Of a DNA stretch of 64,000 nt, positions 35,307 through 43,862 are shown piece by piece. Position 1 is the first letter of the stretch. The number at the start of each line of letters is the position of its first letter. The position numbers and the translations under genes were made by a program. The DNA lies in the NCBI RefSeq assembly GCF_001598215.1, contig NZ_BCXJ01000002.1:707716-771715 (forward strand), written 5' to 3'. The notes beneath the pieces are model-generated. The model did no database searches. It worked only from the letters and a program-made list of their open reading frames with translations, and had not been told where the DNA came from. The DNA is from Shouchella clausii (GTDB lineage Bacteria > Bacillota > Bacilli > Bacillales > Bacillaceae_D).

Positions 35307-35660
35307 TTAAAAGCTCCTTTAGTTGAATTTTTTTATAATTCAATAATTAAGCGTAATAAAGAACTGTCGAGGCCCCTTTCCTCTCTGCTGTTTTGCACCG
35401 AACTAAAAATAAGTTTAGCTTTGTGCCATTCCCCCATCTACTGTTTAGATACTGCTTTTCTCCGAGGCAAGGACTATTATGCCTCTCTTGCCAAACGCAG
35501 CTCAGTGGAACGTTATCTTTAGCGGATTCAAGGACTTAATCCAAACGACTCTCCAAACAGATCGTCGTAAAACAGCGGCAAGAATACCGTTGTTTCAACC
35601 AAAAAAATAAAAATTGTAGTGGGAGCTTATCAAGCCTCCACCAGGATCATCACGTCTTAC
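35307..35660. other. 354-base gap with a possible transposase tail
   Basis: On the plus strand around 35455-35560 a frame reads RGKDYYASLAKRSSVERYL, similar to the R..Y..R.S.ER pattern near the C-terminus of IS-type DDE transposases. There is no start and a stop follows, so at most this is a fragment of an old insertion sequence between the two ABM paralogues. Confidence 0.3.
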
Positions 35661-36002
35661 TTAACGAGTAACATTTGTCAATTGGCTTCCCCATTCACCG
35701 ATAGGCTCAAGCCAGCTAACAATTCTGTCATCAATTAAACTAGTAAGAGCCTCTTCGTATTCTTTGCGATAAGGCTTTGGAAATTCTTCCTGTATCCAAC
35801 TATCTCTTGTACCTTGCCAGATTTCATAAATAACAAGATCATTCGAATTATCGATATCATCGGAGACGATGGCCGTTACGAAGGTAGGTTCGTTTCTGAA
35901 ATTGTTAATCATTGCAAAGAGACTGTCGCGAAAAATTTCTTTCTTACCTGGTTTTATTTTGAAACGGATATTTAGAATAACTTGATTTGTGGACATAGTC
36001 AC
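35661..36002 (-). CDS. Putative quinol monooxygenase (ABM domain), copy 2
   Basis: 113 residues, paralogue of the gene at 34959: VILNIRFKIKPGKKEIFRDS, EPTFVTAIVSDDIDNSNDLV, YEIWQGTRDSWIQEEFPKPY and the tail IVSWLEPIGEWGSQLTNV. The shared EPTFV.AIV block shows that the copies arose by duplication. A truncated third copy is at 34810. AAAGGGGTG precedes the ATG. It probably deals with quinone or reactive carbonyl stress, under control of the HxlR protein encoded upstream. Confidence 0.84.
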   Translation of the reverse strand: MTMSTNQVILNIRFKIKPGKKEIFRDSLFAMINNFRNEPTFVTAIVSDDIDNSNDLVIYEIWQGTRDSWIQEEFPKPYRKEYEEALTSLIDDRIVSWLEPIGEWGSQLTNVTR

Positions 36003-36314
36003 ACCCCTTTAACATGTTTTTGAAACCTCATTCCTTCCCTATATCGCACAAGAGTCATTATGAATCAAAAGTGTCAAATTGAAAAGTACACACTTTTTAG
36101 TTATATAGTAACCAAAAAGTAATAATTGTGTTTTCCATTGTAGTCATACACGCATTCCTTGATTAAAAATGAAATGAAAACTACATTTTTGGGACTATGG
36201 TGATCCACTTCGCTCAATAACTTCATCCACTCCAGAAATTCTCCTATATTATTATTGGTTATTGTAAATTGGACTAGGCTTTGGATTTATGAACGTTAAT
36301 TCAGATAAAAACTA

Positions 36315-36361
36315 GAATGTCCCCACGCATTTCTTTCAACAAATGAGGCGTGGGGACATTC
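36315..36361 (-). terminator. Strong hairpin terminator of the hxlR gene
   Basis: GAATGTCCCCACGC (36315-36328) pairs perfectly over 14 bp with GCGTGGGGACATTC (36348-36361), and ATTT/AAAT extends the stem inside. On the minus strand TAGTTTTTATC follows. It closes the hxlR gene at 36378. The rest of the gap 36003-36377 has no gene and should contain the promoter of ABM copy 2. Confidence 0.85.
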
Positions 36362-36377
36362 GTACATCGTTATACTT

Positions 36378-36725
36378 TTAATCCATATGCAAAATTTCGA
36401 ATTCATCTTGGGCGAATGAGCTCTCTGCATAAATTCCACCCCAATTGCAAAGTGCTTCCAAAATAGATTCAAGAGATTGACCAAGTTCAGTAGTTGAATA
36501 CTCGACTTTCGGAGGTACTTGATTATACATTTTTCTAAGTATAAGCCCACTCATTTCTAATTCTCTAAGCGTTTGAATAAGCATTTTTTGAGTAATACTT
36601 GGTATCAGTCTCTTTAACTCACTCGTCCGCTTTGGTCCTTTTATCAAATAATATAAAACAAGAGCCTTCCACTTTCCTCCAATTACATCTAAAGTAACCT
36701 CTAAGCCACAGTAATAAGTTTTCAT
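36378..36725 (-). CDS. HxlR family transcriptional regulator
   Basis: 115 residues from the ATG at 36725. The winged helix reads LDVIGGKWKALVLYYLIKGP, TSELKRLIPSITQKMLIQTL, LRKMYNQVPPKVEYSTTELG. Here C6 lies in the N-terminal MKTYYCGLEV, the position at which YodB/HypR-type members sense quinones and disulfide stress. This fits the two quinol-monooxygenase-like genes next to it. GGGAGGTG upstream lies inside the longer open frame, which rules out the more distal ATG. Confidence 0.88.
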   Translation of the reverse strand: MKTYYCGLEVTLDVIGGKWKALVLYYLIKGPKRTSELKRLIPSITQKMLIQTLRELEMSGLILRKMYNQVPPKVEYSTTELGQSLESILEALCNWGGIYAESSFAQDEFEILHMD

Positions 36726-37055
36726 TTTTGAAATAACACCTCCCGTTATCAATATCCATTTTTTGTTTTCCTCTTATTTTCGATAATTTATTAACGATCA
36801 GAAGTAATTTTGTCTCTCTGTGCCTCATCCTGTAAAGACAAACTACATATAATGACCTATTTCCAAGTCAATGTACTCAATACATTCGATGTCTCTTCCC
36901 AGATCTTCATATATGGACCGTTTGTGAAGAAGTTTGTTTACTCTCTTTCCAATCAACGTTATTGAGACTTGAAAATGTAGTCCATACATTCCTTTCTATT
37001 GATAAATTAACATGAAGCACTTGCTTCAGGAATGGTAATTAAAATCACCAAAACG

Positions 37056-37091
37056 GACCATCATTGCTCGGAATCGGCAGCATTGATGGTC
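37056..37091 (-). terminator. Terminator of the serine-hydrolase gene
   Basis: GACCATCA (37056-37063) pairs with TGATGGTC (37084-37091), with an inner TGCT/AGCA pair. On the minus strand CGTTTTGG follows. It sits just beyond the stop at 37116. The 330-base stretch to the hxlR start otherwise has nothing recognisable. Confidence 0.7.
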
Positions 37092-37115
37092 ATTTCTTTC
37101 ACAAAGCGTAGCGTG

Positions 37116-38501
37116 TCAACAGCCCACCCGTTCAGCAACTTCCGGATCATCCTCTGTATACCAAATCAGACGCATGCCCTTGCCATCTTCACTCTCAAAA
37201 AACTCAAGCTCTGTCGCCGTCTGTTCTTCATAATAACGGGTCGATGTCAGTGGCAGCAACGATAATATCATCCCATTACCTAACCTCATATAGAGCTTAT
37301 CCTGCTCTACGTATACTGCTACGTCAAGTGAATCTCCCGTCTCGTTGGCAAATCTGTACTTTCCAAGCTGCGCCTCTACGTTTTTCGGATCGAGGGGAAT
37401 GACTTTCTTTATCTCTAAAGGGCGCGGTACATCGTAATCTTCTCCAGCCATAATCTGTTCGAGGCTTTTCACCAACTGCTGCGTGTACCCATGATCGCGC
37501 TCTCCATTTTGTAGCATAATCAATGTCATATCACGATCAATATAGCGTTTGAACCATGTAGAGTATCCCGGCCATCCTCCGGTGTGGTGAGCGATGTTCC
37601 CAAACCGATCGTCATGTTCAATTAGCCAGCCCATTCCATAGGGAAATGTTTCACCATTATTCATCTTCACTGGCGAAAACATCAGTTGACGCAGCATGGG
37701 ATCAATGAACTCATTATCATACAAGGCTCGATCCAATCGCAACAAATCGCCAACTGTACTGTTGACCATCCCATCCCCTTGCAAGCCGTCTAAATATTGG
37801 ACGTAATTTAGTTCAGGCACTTCATCAGGCAGGACATATCCGCCATGTCCAATCCGATAGACGTAGCCCCAAGCATAATCATCAGGCACAGGCCCCGGAT
37901 CCACCCGACGATTATACACTTGCGTTCGCGTCATCCCAAGCGGTTGAAAGATCTGCTCGTCCAAAAAGTCGCCATAACGCTGGCCACTAATCCGCTCAAT
38001 CAGGATAGCTAGCACAATATAGCCCGTGTTGCTGTACATCCAACTCTCATTAGGAGCGAACAACGGATCAGGCTGATGCTCAATCAGCATACGCAACACA
38101 TCCTCATTGCGAGCATAACGCGTAGGATCCCACACATTTGCAAATAACTCCATGTAATCAGGCAAGCCCGATGTATGGCTTAACAAATGCCGTATGGTGA
38201 TTCCTGGATATGGCAATTCGGGGATCCAGTTAGCGATCGGATCATCCCAGTGCAATTGCCCTAGTTGCTGCAAACGGACAATGCCTAGAGCCGTAATCGG
38301 TTTGGATACAGAAGCGAGTTCGAACATGGAGTCCGTCGTCAAATCGCGTGATCCACTGTCGCTGTATTCTGCTACCCCCATCGCTTCACAGACTATTGCT
38401 TTCCCACCAACAGCTATAAGAACGACGCCATTGAAACTCCCTTGCTTTTTGACTTCTTGTAATAATGCCGTAAATTGTTGTTGCATCTTTTCTTTTTTCA
38501 C
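37116..38501 (-). CDS. Serine hydrolase, class C beta-lactamase/PBP-like
   Basis: About 461 residues. The catalytic SxxK is S64-V-S-K67 in FELASVSKPITAL, the second motif is Y-S-N in WMYSNTGYIVLAI, and HHTGGWPGYS stands for the KTG box. A C-terminal lipocalin-like extension of about 120 residues follows (QLGKYRFANETGDSLDVAVY). It has no signal peptide, so it is cytosolic and probably an esterase or peptidase, not a drug-resistance enzyme. The likely start is GTG at 38501, 7 bases after GAGGTG; the ATG at 38588 would overlap merR. It is downstream of and co-directional with merR. Confidence 0.85.
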   Translation of the reverse strand: MKKEKMQQQFTALLQEVKKQGSFNGVVLIAVGGKAIVCEAMGVAEYSDSGSRDLTTDSMFELASVSKPITALGIVRLQQLGQLHWDDPIANWIPELPYPGITIRHLLSHTSGLPDYMELFANVWDPTRYARNEDVLRMLIEHQPDPLFAPNESWMYSNTGYIVLAILIERISGQRYGDFLDEQIFQPLGMTRTQVYNRRVDPGPVPDDYAWGYVYRIGHGGYVLPDEVPELNYVQYLDGLQGDGMVNSTVGDLLRLDRALYDNEFIDPMLRQLMFSPVKMNNGETFPYGMGWLIEHDDRFGNIAHHTGGWPGYSTWFKRYIDRDMTLIMLQNGERDHGYTQQLVKSLEQIMAGEDYDVPRPLEIKKVIPLDPKNVEAQLGKYRFANETGDSLDVAVYVEQDKLYMRLGNGMILSLLPLTSTRYYEEQTATELEFFESEDGKGMRLIWYTEDDPEVAERVGC

Positions 38502-38578
38502 TATTTTGCACCTCAGTTTAATTGTGAGTGAACGATCACACTCTACGAAACTTTCATGATTCCGTATTAATAATCGCC

Positions 38579-39370
38579 TTATGAGCATTCGCCGTTTTTA
38601 CTATTTAGCTCGCCTTGTTCAGTCAACGTATATTTAGATAAATAATGTTTCAATGCCTTATCCAGCCAAGCGCTCTCCCTTTCATTGAATGGCATCTCCA
38701 CTAATTGATCAAGTTGGGTATACTGTTCCTCATCCAAATTTCCAAAATTGTCAATTGCCTTCTGGTCAATATAAGTCATCGCCCAGTTCACATAAGCACC
38801 GATCACAGTTTCAGCCTCCTGGGAATCGCTCGGACCTTTCGATAATCGCTTAACATCTCGGGAGAAACGAACCGTTTCCGCATCCATTTTCTTTATCGCC
38901 TCCGCTGACCGATCAAACAGCGTTTGTGCTGTATACTCGGATAGATGGTTCGCCACCCATTCCCGTTGCATGTCTTCCTGATTCATATTACGAATCAGAC
39001 TGAACAATAGCGGATGTTCCAATTGATCCTCAGCCTGAACGATTGCAATCATACGGCCTATCAGTTCAAGTGATTGTTTTATCTGAACAAGCTTTACTTC
39101 TAATGCCTGCTGTTGCAACCTCAACATCTCAACCAGAGATTGATCATATTTGGGGAGTTTCAGCAGTTCACCGATTTGGGTTAGACTGAAGCCAAGCAAC
39201 TTCAAATTCAATATTTTCTGTAATTCCACCATGTCCTCAATCTTATATACCCGATGTCCGTTTTCCTGTCTAAAGGGTTTTAGAAGACCTAACTCCTCAT
39301 AATAATGCAACGTTCTTACCGAGATGCCCGTCAGTTTTGAAAATTCACCAATTGAATACGTTTCATCCAT
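38579..39370 (-). CDS. MerR family regulator
   Basis: 263 residues. N-terminal winged helix TYSIGEFSKLTGISVRTLHY with wing GHRVYKIEDMVELQKILNLK, a long coiled helix at about 75-115, and a helical C-terminal domain of unknown ligand (TipAS-like length, W-rich ending ERESAWLDKALKHYLSKY). AAAGGAGG lies 7 bases before the ATG at 39370, so the eight upstream codons are not used. The promoter just upstream holds a perfect 17-bp palindrome. The serine hydrolase gene follows and is the presumed target. Confidence 0.88.
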   Translation of the reverse strand: MDETYSIGEFSKLTGISVRTLHYYEELGLLKPFRQENGHRVYKIEDMVELQKILNLKLLGFSLTQIGELLKLPKYDQSLVEMLRLQQQALEVKLVQIKQSLELIGRMIAIVQAEDQLEHPLLFSLIRNMNQEDMQREWVANHLSEYTAQTLFDRSAEAIKKMDAETVRFSRDVKRLSKGPSDSQEAETVIGAYVNWAMTYIDQKAIDNFGNLDEEQYTQLDQLVEMPFNERESAWLDKALKHYLSKYTLTEQGELNSKNGECS

Positions 39371-39390
39371 TTGATTGCCTCCTTTCATCC

Positions 39391-39427
39391 CCATTGTAAT
39401 ACCTACAGTAACTGTAGGCGCAAGCTT
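39391..39427 (-). promoter_or_regulatory. MerR-type promoter with 19-bp spacer and 17-bp palindrome
   Basis: CCTACAGT-A-ACTGTAGG (39402-39418) is a perfect palindrome. On the minus strand it lies between TTGCGC (-35-like) and TACAAT (-10), separated by 19 bp. This is the geometry of promoters twisted open by MerR activators. Confidence 0.65.
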
Positions 39428-39533
39428 TAAAAAGCAACAAATATTTGTGGGGTATATCCATTGTTAGATGAGATGCAGGGTTTAACATGATTTGCTAGAA
39501 AGAGATAGGAAGACTAGAATAGGAGTTGAATAA

Positions 39534-40057
39534 ATGAGTGCTAAAGTTATTGCTATTAGTGGAGTAACTGCTGAAGGAAAGACGACTTTAGTTAATCAGT
39601 TAGTAAAGGAATTTCCGAGCGCATGCGCTTTTTATTTTGACAATTATGATTGGAAAATGCTCCAGATGTGAAAGAAATTCTAAACAAACCAGCTGATTAT
39701 TTTAATGCTTATAGATTAGATATGATGATGAACGACTTGAAGGAAGTACAAGACAAATATGATTATATTTTTCTAGATTATCCAATCGGTTATGAAAATA
39801 AACAAATGGGTATGTACATAGATAAAGTCATTTATATAAAAACCCCCTTGGATATCACCTTTGCAAGATATCTACTTAGAGATTTTCCTAATTCTTCTGG
39901 CAATGACATTTTAAAATGGGCCAAATGTTATTTAGTAGAAGCAAGACCGATATTTATTACACATGAAGAGATCGTCAGCAAACATGCCGATTATGTAATG
40001 GATGGCACACTTGAAGTAGAAAAACAAGTAGCACAAATAAAACAGTTATTAGCCTAA
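39534..40057 (+). pseudogene. P-loop nucleoside/uridine kinase-like protein, single frameshift
   Basis: From the ATG at 39534 (after AGGAG) the frame reads KVIAISGVTAEGKTTLVNQL, with a Walker A GVTAEGKTT, and CAFYFDNYDW, then ends at a TGA near 39671. In the next frame NAPDVKEILNKPADYFNAYR continues the same protein to a normal stop at 40057, including YDYIFLDYPIGYENKQMGMY (Walker B-like) and the lid region ARYLLRDFPNSSGNDILKWA. A one-base change near 39655 explains both halves. Full length would be about 174 residues. The last 25 codons recur in a degenerate copy at 59310. Confidence 0.82.
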
Positions 40058-40575
40058 AGACGATCTGACCAACAATGGCGGTATCAAAACAATCCCATTA
40101 CGTAGAAAAAGCCCGTTCCTTCTACCGTTAGGCATTACGCCGATTTACTCTGTTCATTGTGATGAGTTTATAGCCACACTATTATGCAAACCGCCCATCT
40201 TTGACGCAATATAGGCAAACATTATTTATGCATAGTATAAATGGTAGAAATACGGAAATAACGGTCTCCATTGTTTAGTTTATGACTTATCGAATCGTTC
40301 CGGTTGTCTTTTAGCCAAGGCATACCATTGTTTCATCTTAACTTAATCTTTCCTTTAAATTTCCCAAGTTTCTTTCATACACTTCATTAAAACTGAACAC
40401 GAAACGCCTAGATTCCTTTAAAGCCATGACGTCTCAAACATTCAAGTATATGACCGATTGGCAACAAATTCATAAGCACGGTATACGTACAATAAGGAGT
40501 GAACATTACCATTTGCATGAATGTAGTACGATGAAGTTGCAGAATGAGTGAAGGGATATTCTAAAGGGGAGATGA
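40058..40575. other. 518-base gap without a recognisable gene
   Basis: I see no coding frame with a ribosome site. The first 50 bases are the 3' flank of the kinase gene, and they are repeated at about 59350-59390. The final 60 bases hold the probable promoter and GGGGAG ribosome site of the VOC gene. Confidence 0.4.
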
Positions 40576-41298
40576 ATGGCCATGAATCGAATCATTCCAA
40601 TCATGCCTTGCCAATCCATTAAGGAACAAGCCGCATTTTACGAAGCGTTGGGCTTTACGACACTTCAAAAGTCTACACGTCCTAATCCGTATCTTTCGAT
40701 GGGATATGGCGAATTGGAAATCCACTTTTATGGAAGCAAGAAAACGATACCTGCAGAAAACGCGACAATGTGTTACGTCAAAGTAGATAATGTCGAATGG
40801 ATCTATAAGGAATTCACTTCAAACCTGAAGAAAAACATCGGCAAAGTTCCCCGCTCCGGTTATCCCCGCATTTCTAAATTGAAGGATTTAACGGACGACC
40901 AAAGATTTATCGTTACTGACATTAGCGGTAATACGCTATATATCGGAACACCCTATGACGAACGGCCGGACTCGGTGTTTTGGCGATCGCTCGAAAGTGC
41001 TAAATATGCCAAGCATTTTGAAGTCCTTTATGATTTGACGTATTCCAAAGAGGATTATCGGACTGCGCAAAACATGCTGGACAAGTTCTTTCCCCCAATA
41101 ACCGACACATTCGATGCTTGCACACTCGATTGGGCGAAGGTGCTATTGGTCACATTGGATCTTCATAAACTAAGTAGCCAGACGATTCATAAGTCCATCA
41201 GCGACAAGCTTCAAGAATTACTTAAAACAAATGGTCCACTGACTCCAGAATGGAATAAAATCAAGCAAAAGTATGAGGATATCCTGAAAGGCGAATAA
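40576..41298 (+). CDS. VOC superfamily protein (bleomycin-resistance type)
   Basis: 240 residues. The N-terminal 130 residues are one glyoxalase/bleomycin-resistance module (IIPIMPCQSIKEQAAFYEAL, YGELEIHFYGSK, CYVKVDNVEWIYKEF, FIVTDISGNTLYIGTP). The C-terminal 100 residues are helical (a tetratricopeptide-like AQNMLDKFFPPITDTFDACT) and unusual for the family. VOC proteins of this type bind and neutralise bleomycin-like drugs. A second ATG at 40582 is nearly as well placed behind GGGGAG. It is a single gene. Confidence 0.82.
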   Translation: MAMNRIIPIMPCQSIKEQAAFYEALGFTTLQKSTRPNPYLSMGYGELEIHFYGSKKTIPAENATMCYVKVDNVEWIYKEFTSNLKKNIGKVPRSGYPRISKLKDLTDDQRFIVTDISGNTLYIGTPYDERPDSVFWRSLESAKYAKHFEVLYDLTYSKEDYRTAQNMLDKFFPPITDTFDACTLDWAKVLLVTLDLHKLSSQTIHKSISDKLQELLKTNGPLTPEWNKIKQKYEDILKGE

Positions 41299-41841
41299 AG
41301 GTGGTTAATGTTCCATGGCTGTCGCTGGCGGTCATTGTAAGGGTACACGAGCAGATCGACAAACACTCAGAAGTATTCCCTTGCATTCGGCTTGTTCGAC
41401 AGGGTGTTTCAGCGTACAGCTCGCTTTTATGTAGCTAAAACCAAGTAAGTGTGACAGGAAACAAATCGGCAAAGATTCGAATTAAAGTTGAATAATTTTG
41501 CAAGGTTGACATCCGATGAAGCCCTAAATTGCCTACGGCTATCCCGCGGTTTATTGTGGAGCAAGAGTCGTTTCACAACTATCAACCACTAGAAACAACC
41601 GCGGTCAATTACCGGCAGATCCGAAACATTGTCAACGAGGTATCTTATTGTTATAACGTTATTCTATTTTTAAGTCAAAACAAGAAGAGACATTGGCGGC
41701 ACAACTTCTCGAAAGCTACCAACTAGAGAACATGGAAAGTAGTCCTTACACCCTTGCTGTGAGTCAAATGAACAGTCAACTCAGCTAATTAAATCCAATT
41801 AGCTTCTGATTAGTCCTGTCAGGAAAATGCAACTCTAAGCA
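41299..41841. other. 543-base gap, no clear gene
   Basis: Short open frames exist but none carries a family motif. One plus-strand frame (about 41530-41725) reads NYRQIRNIVNEVSYCYN and stops; I cannot assign it. Confidence 0.35.
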
Positions 41842-41874
41842 AACACACCCCCAACTTTGGTTGAGGGCGTGTTA
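41842..41874 (-). terminator. Terminator of the Ltp lipoprotein gene
   Basis: AACACACCCCCAAC pairs with TTGAGGGCGTGTT around a short loop (one or two mismatches). On the minus strand GTGTTTGCTT follows. It lies 7 bases beyond the stop at 41881. Confidence 0.7.
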
Positions 41875-41880
41875 TATGTT

Positions 41881-42582
41881 TTATTTATCTAAATTTTCAA
41901 TAGCATAATCGGCTTCTTCTTGTGTAAATTTTTCACCGTGTTCAGAAGTCAATTGGTCTTTTATCGCGTCTGGTGACATATCCATTGTGTCTTGATAAAT
42001 TTTTGCTTTTTCCAAGGCACTTTTATTAAAATCGGCCTTTATATTGTCAATTGCGTACTGTGCTTCGTCGGCAGTAAATTTCTCACCGTATTCAGAAATC
42101 AGCTGGTCATAAATTCCTTGTTTTGACATGTGCATTGTTTCTGCGTACGATTCAGCCTTTTTTAAAGCATTTGCTTTCCAGTCAAATTCAAGAGTATCCA
42201 TTGCATACTCAGCAGCTTCTGCGGAAAACTTTTCACCATTTTCTGCAGTTAATTGGTCATAAATAGCAGTTTTGGACATGCTCATCGTTTTTGCATACGA
42301 TTCTGCTTTATTTAAAGCAGAATTATATTCCGCTGGAACGTCATCCTCTGCTTTCGCCTCTTCATTTTTTGATTCCTCTTCTATCTCTTCTTTCTCTTCT
42401 ATCTCTTCTTTCTTTTCTGACGTATCCTTAGCTGATTCGGTAACAGCCGGCTTACTTTCAGCTTGGTTTGAGTCCGCGTTTTCATCATTAATGCCATTGA
42501 CAGCAGCCCCAATGATAATAATCGCAATTACCCAAACCCACCATTTTTTATAAAACGGCTTTTTAACTTTTTCCTTTGCCAT
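41881..42582 (-). CDS. Ltp family membrane-anchored protein with three repeats
   Basis: 233 residues. A basic start and one membrane helix (KKWWVWVIAIIIIGAAVNGI, about 12-31) anchor the protein; no lipobox cysteine is present although relatives are lipoproteins. An acidic linker rich in Glu (40-82, EEIEEKEEIEEE) precedes three repeats of about 48 residues, each containing ALxKAxxY..TM.MS...IYDQL..E.GEKF...EA.YAI (about 86-130, 135-180, 184-230). This is the PF07553 Ltp/host-cell-surface unit. In Streptococcus phage TP-J34 such a protein blocks DNA injection by other phages. No phage genes adjoin it, so it may be a solitary defence factor. Confidence 0.85.
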   Translation of the reverse strand: MAKEKVKKPFYKKWWVWVIAIIIIGAAVNGINDENADSNQAESKPAVTESAKDTSEKKEEIEEKEEIEEESKNEEAKAEDDVPAEYNSALNKAESYAKTMSMSKTAIYDQLTAENGEKFSAEAAEYAMDTLEFDWKANALKKAESYAETMHMSKQGIYDQLISEYGEKFTADEAQYAIDNIKADFNKSALEKAKIYQDTMDMSPDAIKDQLTSEHGEKFTQEEADYAIENLDK

Positions 42583-42895
42583 ATGTAGGTTCCCCCTATA
42601 AGATTACTAGATTACAATAACAGAAACAATTTTAACATACCTGAAAATTTATTGGAATACGATGTCTCGACATTTATAGTATTAAAGTTCCATTTCTGAA
42701 GTCTGATATCCAAAAAGTCATCGAATAATGTTAAGAAATCTTTTACCTAAATCCATACATATAACAACCCCCCCTATCTGTAACTACGTTCTATCATGAA
42801 ACACCGTTAATGTAATTTTAGTTGTTTCCGACTCTTTTCTTATTTCCTCCCAATCTATCATTTTAATAGCACCACCACCTCCGAATTTAATTCAT

Positions 42896-42916
42896 AAAAA
42901 AAGAGCCCTCAGGCTC
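42896..42916 (-). terminator. Terminator downstream of the ilvB remnant
   Basis: GAGCC (42903-42907) pairs with GGCTC (42912-42916) around CTCA; the arm is then repeated once as TCAGGCTC. On the minus strand the run TTTTTTT follows. It is a clean intrinsic terminator that now has no intact gene to serve. Confidence 0.75.
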
Positions 42917-42963
42917 TCAGGCTCTAAAATTAGTGGTCATCAAAACTGTCATAAGTGTAAAGA

Positions 42964-43041
42964 TTATCGCCGTTTCGATAACCAAAGCACATTCCTCTCC
43001 AGGTTAGGTAAATAGTTGGTTGGAGAGGAGGACGGCGATAA
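42964..43041. repeat. Nested inverted repeats, 78 bases
   Basis: Outer arms TTATCGCCG (42964-42972) and CGGCGATAA (43033-43041) and inner arms TCCTCTCCA (42993-43001) and TGGAGAGGA (43021-43029) are both perfect 9-bp pairs on the same axis. This is a long hairpin with internal loops. It lies in the 230-base stretch between the terminator at 42896 and the ilvB remnant. It could be a structured RNA or the end of a small mobile element. Confidence 0.6.
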
Positions 43042-43145
43042 AATATAAATGGTTCTGGAGCTATCATCTCCGTTTTACCCTCACCACGTTCCATGCCACC
43101 ACAGGAGCGGTCCGGAGGCGTAACGACTTCTCTTCAGGGCAATTA

Positions 43146-43800
43146 TTATTCGTCCCCTAGAATCATTTTATCTAGCGGCGTGCCGACAAGCACCATTGGG
43201 TACACGTTCTCATTGGTCGGGATGACGAACTCGACGAGCACAGGTCCTGTTGTCTGCAGCGCCTCAAGCCAGACCTTAGAGGCTTCAGCCTTGCGTGACC
43301 CTTATCCCTTGTTTCCATATAATTCCGCAAGCTTGACGAAGTCCGGACTGCCGGACAGATCAATCTGGGTGTAGCGTCGTTCGTACGTCAATTCCTGCTG
43401 CTGCTTAACCATGCCGAGTACCTGGTTATCCAAAACCACGATTTTGACTGGTATATGATGAAGCGCGCAGATCGCCATCTTCATGCCGGATTCGGTACCA
43501 GGGCTCCATGGTAACCGCGTAACTGAACCGTGTCTGCTGGACGACACGCCATCCGCTGGTTGATCACGTCTTTTGGAATATCGATCAACACAGGATCTTT
43601 GCGTCCCGTCTTTGCGATGCAGAACGCTTCATGAATGATGCGAGGAAGGTCGTGTACATTGCGAACCATGTAGCTGTGCTTCGTAATCGGCATCGTGATG
43701 CTAATAATGTCCGCTTCCCGAAAAGTATCCGTGCCCATGAAGGTCGTAGATACGTTATCCGTTATGACCACCAGCAGCACCGAATCCATATAGGCTGTTC
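43146..43800 (-). pseudogene. Acetolactate synthase large subunit remnant
   Basis: Three pieces of IlvB lie in order. AYMDSVLLVVITDNVSTTFM to DPVLIDIPKDVIN corresponds to residues near 90-170 of the family. Then, after a jump of some 250 residues, GTESGMKMAICALHHIPVKI to LDNQVLGMVKQQQELTYERR and SPDFVKLAELYG. A frameshift leads to VWLEALQTTGPVLVEFVIPT and the normal end. The start of the gene, the middle domain and part of the TPP site are missing. It cannot be functional; an intact copy must exist elsewhere if the strain makes branched-chain amino acids. Confidence 0.85.
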
Positions 43801-43862
43801 CTGTTGTATTTATTTTGTTCTAGTACAGGTAAGTTTAACCCATTCGTGCTCCAGGTGAGAAT

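Noticed and set aside
37116..38501. A secreted beta-lactamase for drug resistance
   Set aside because: The SxxK and YxN motifs fit the fold but there is no signal peptide and the C-terminal extension is that of esterase-like relatives.
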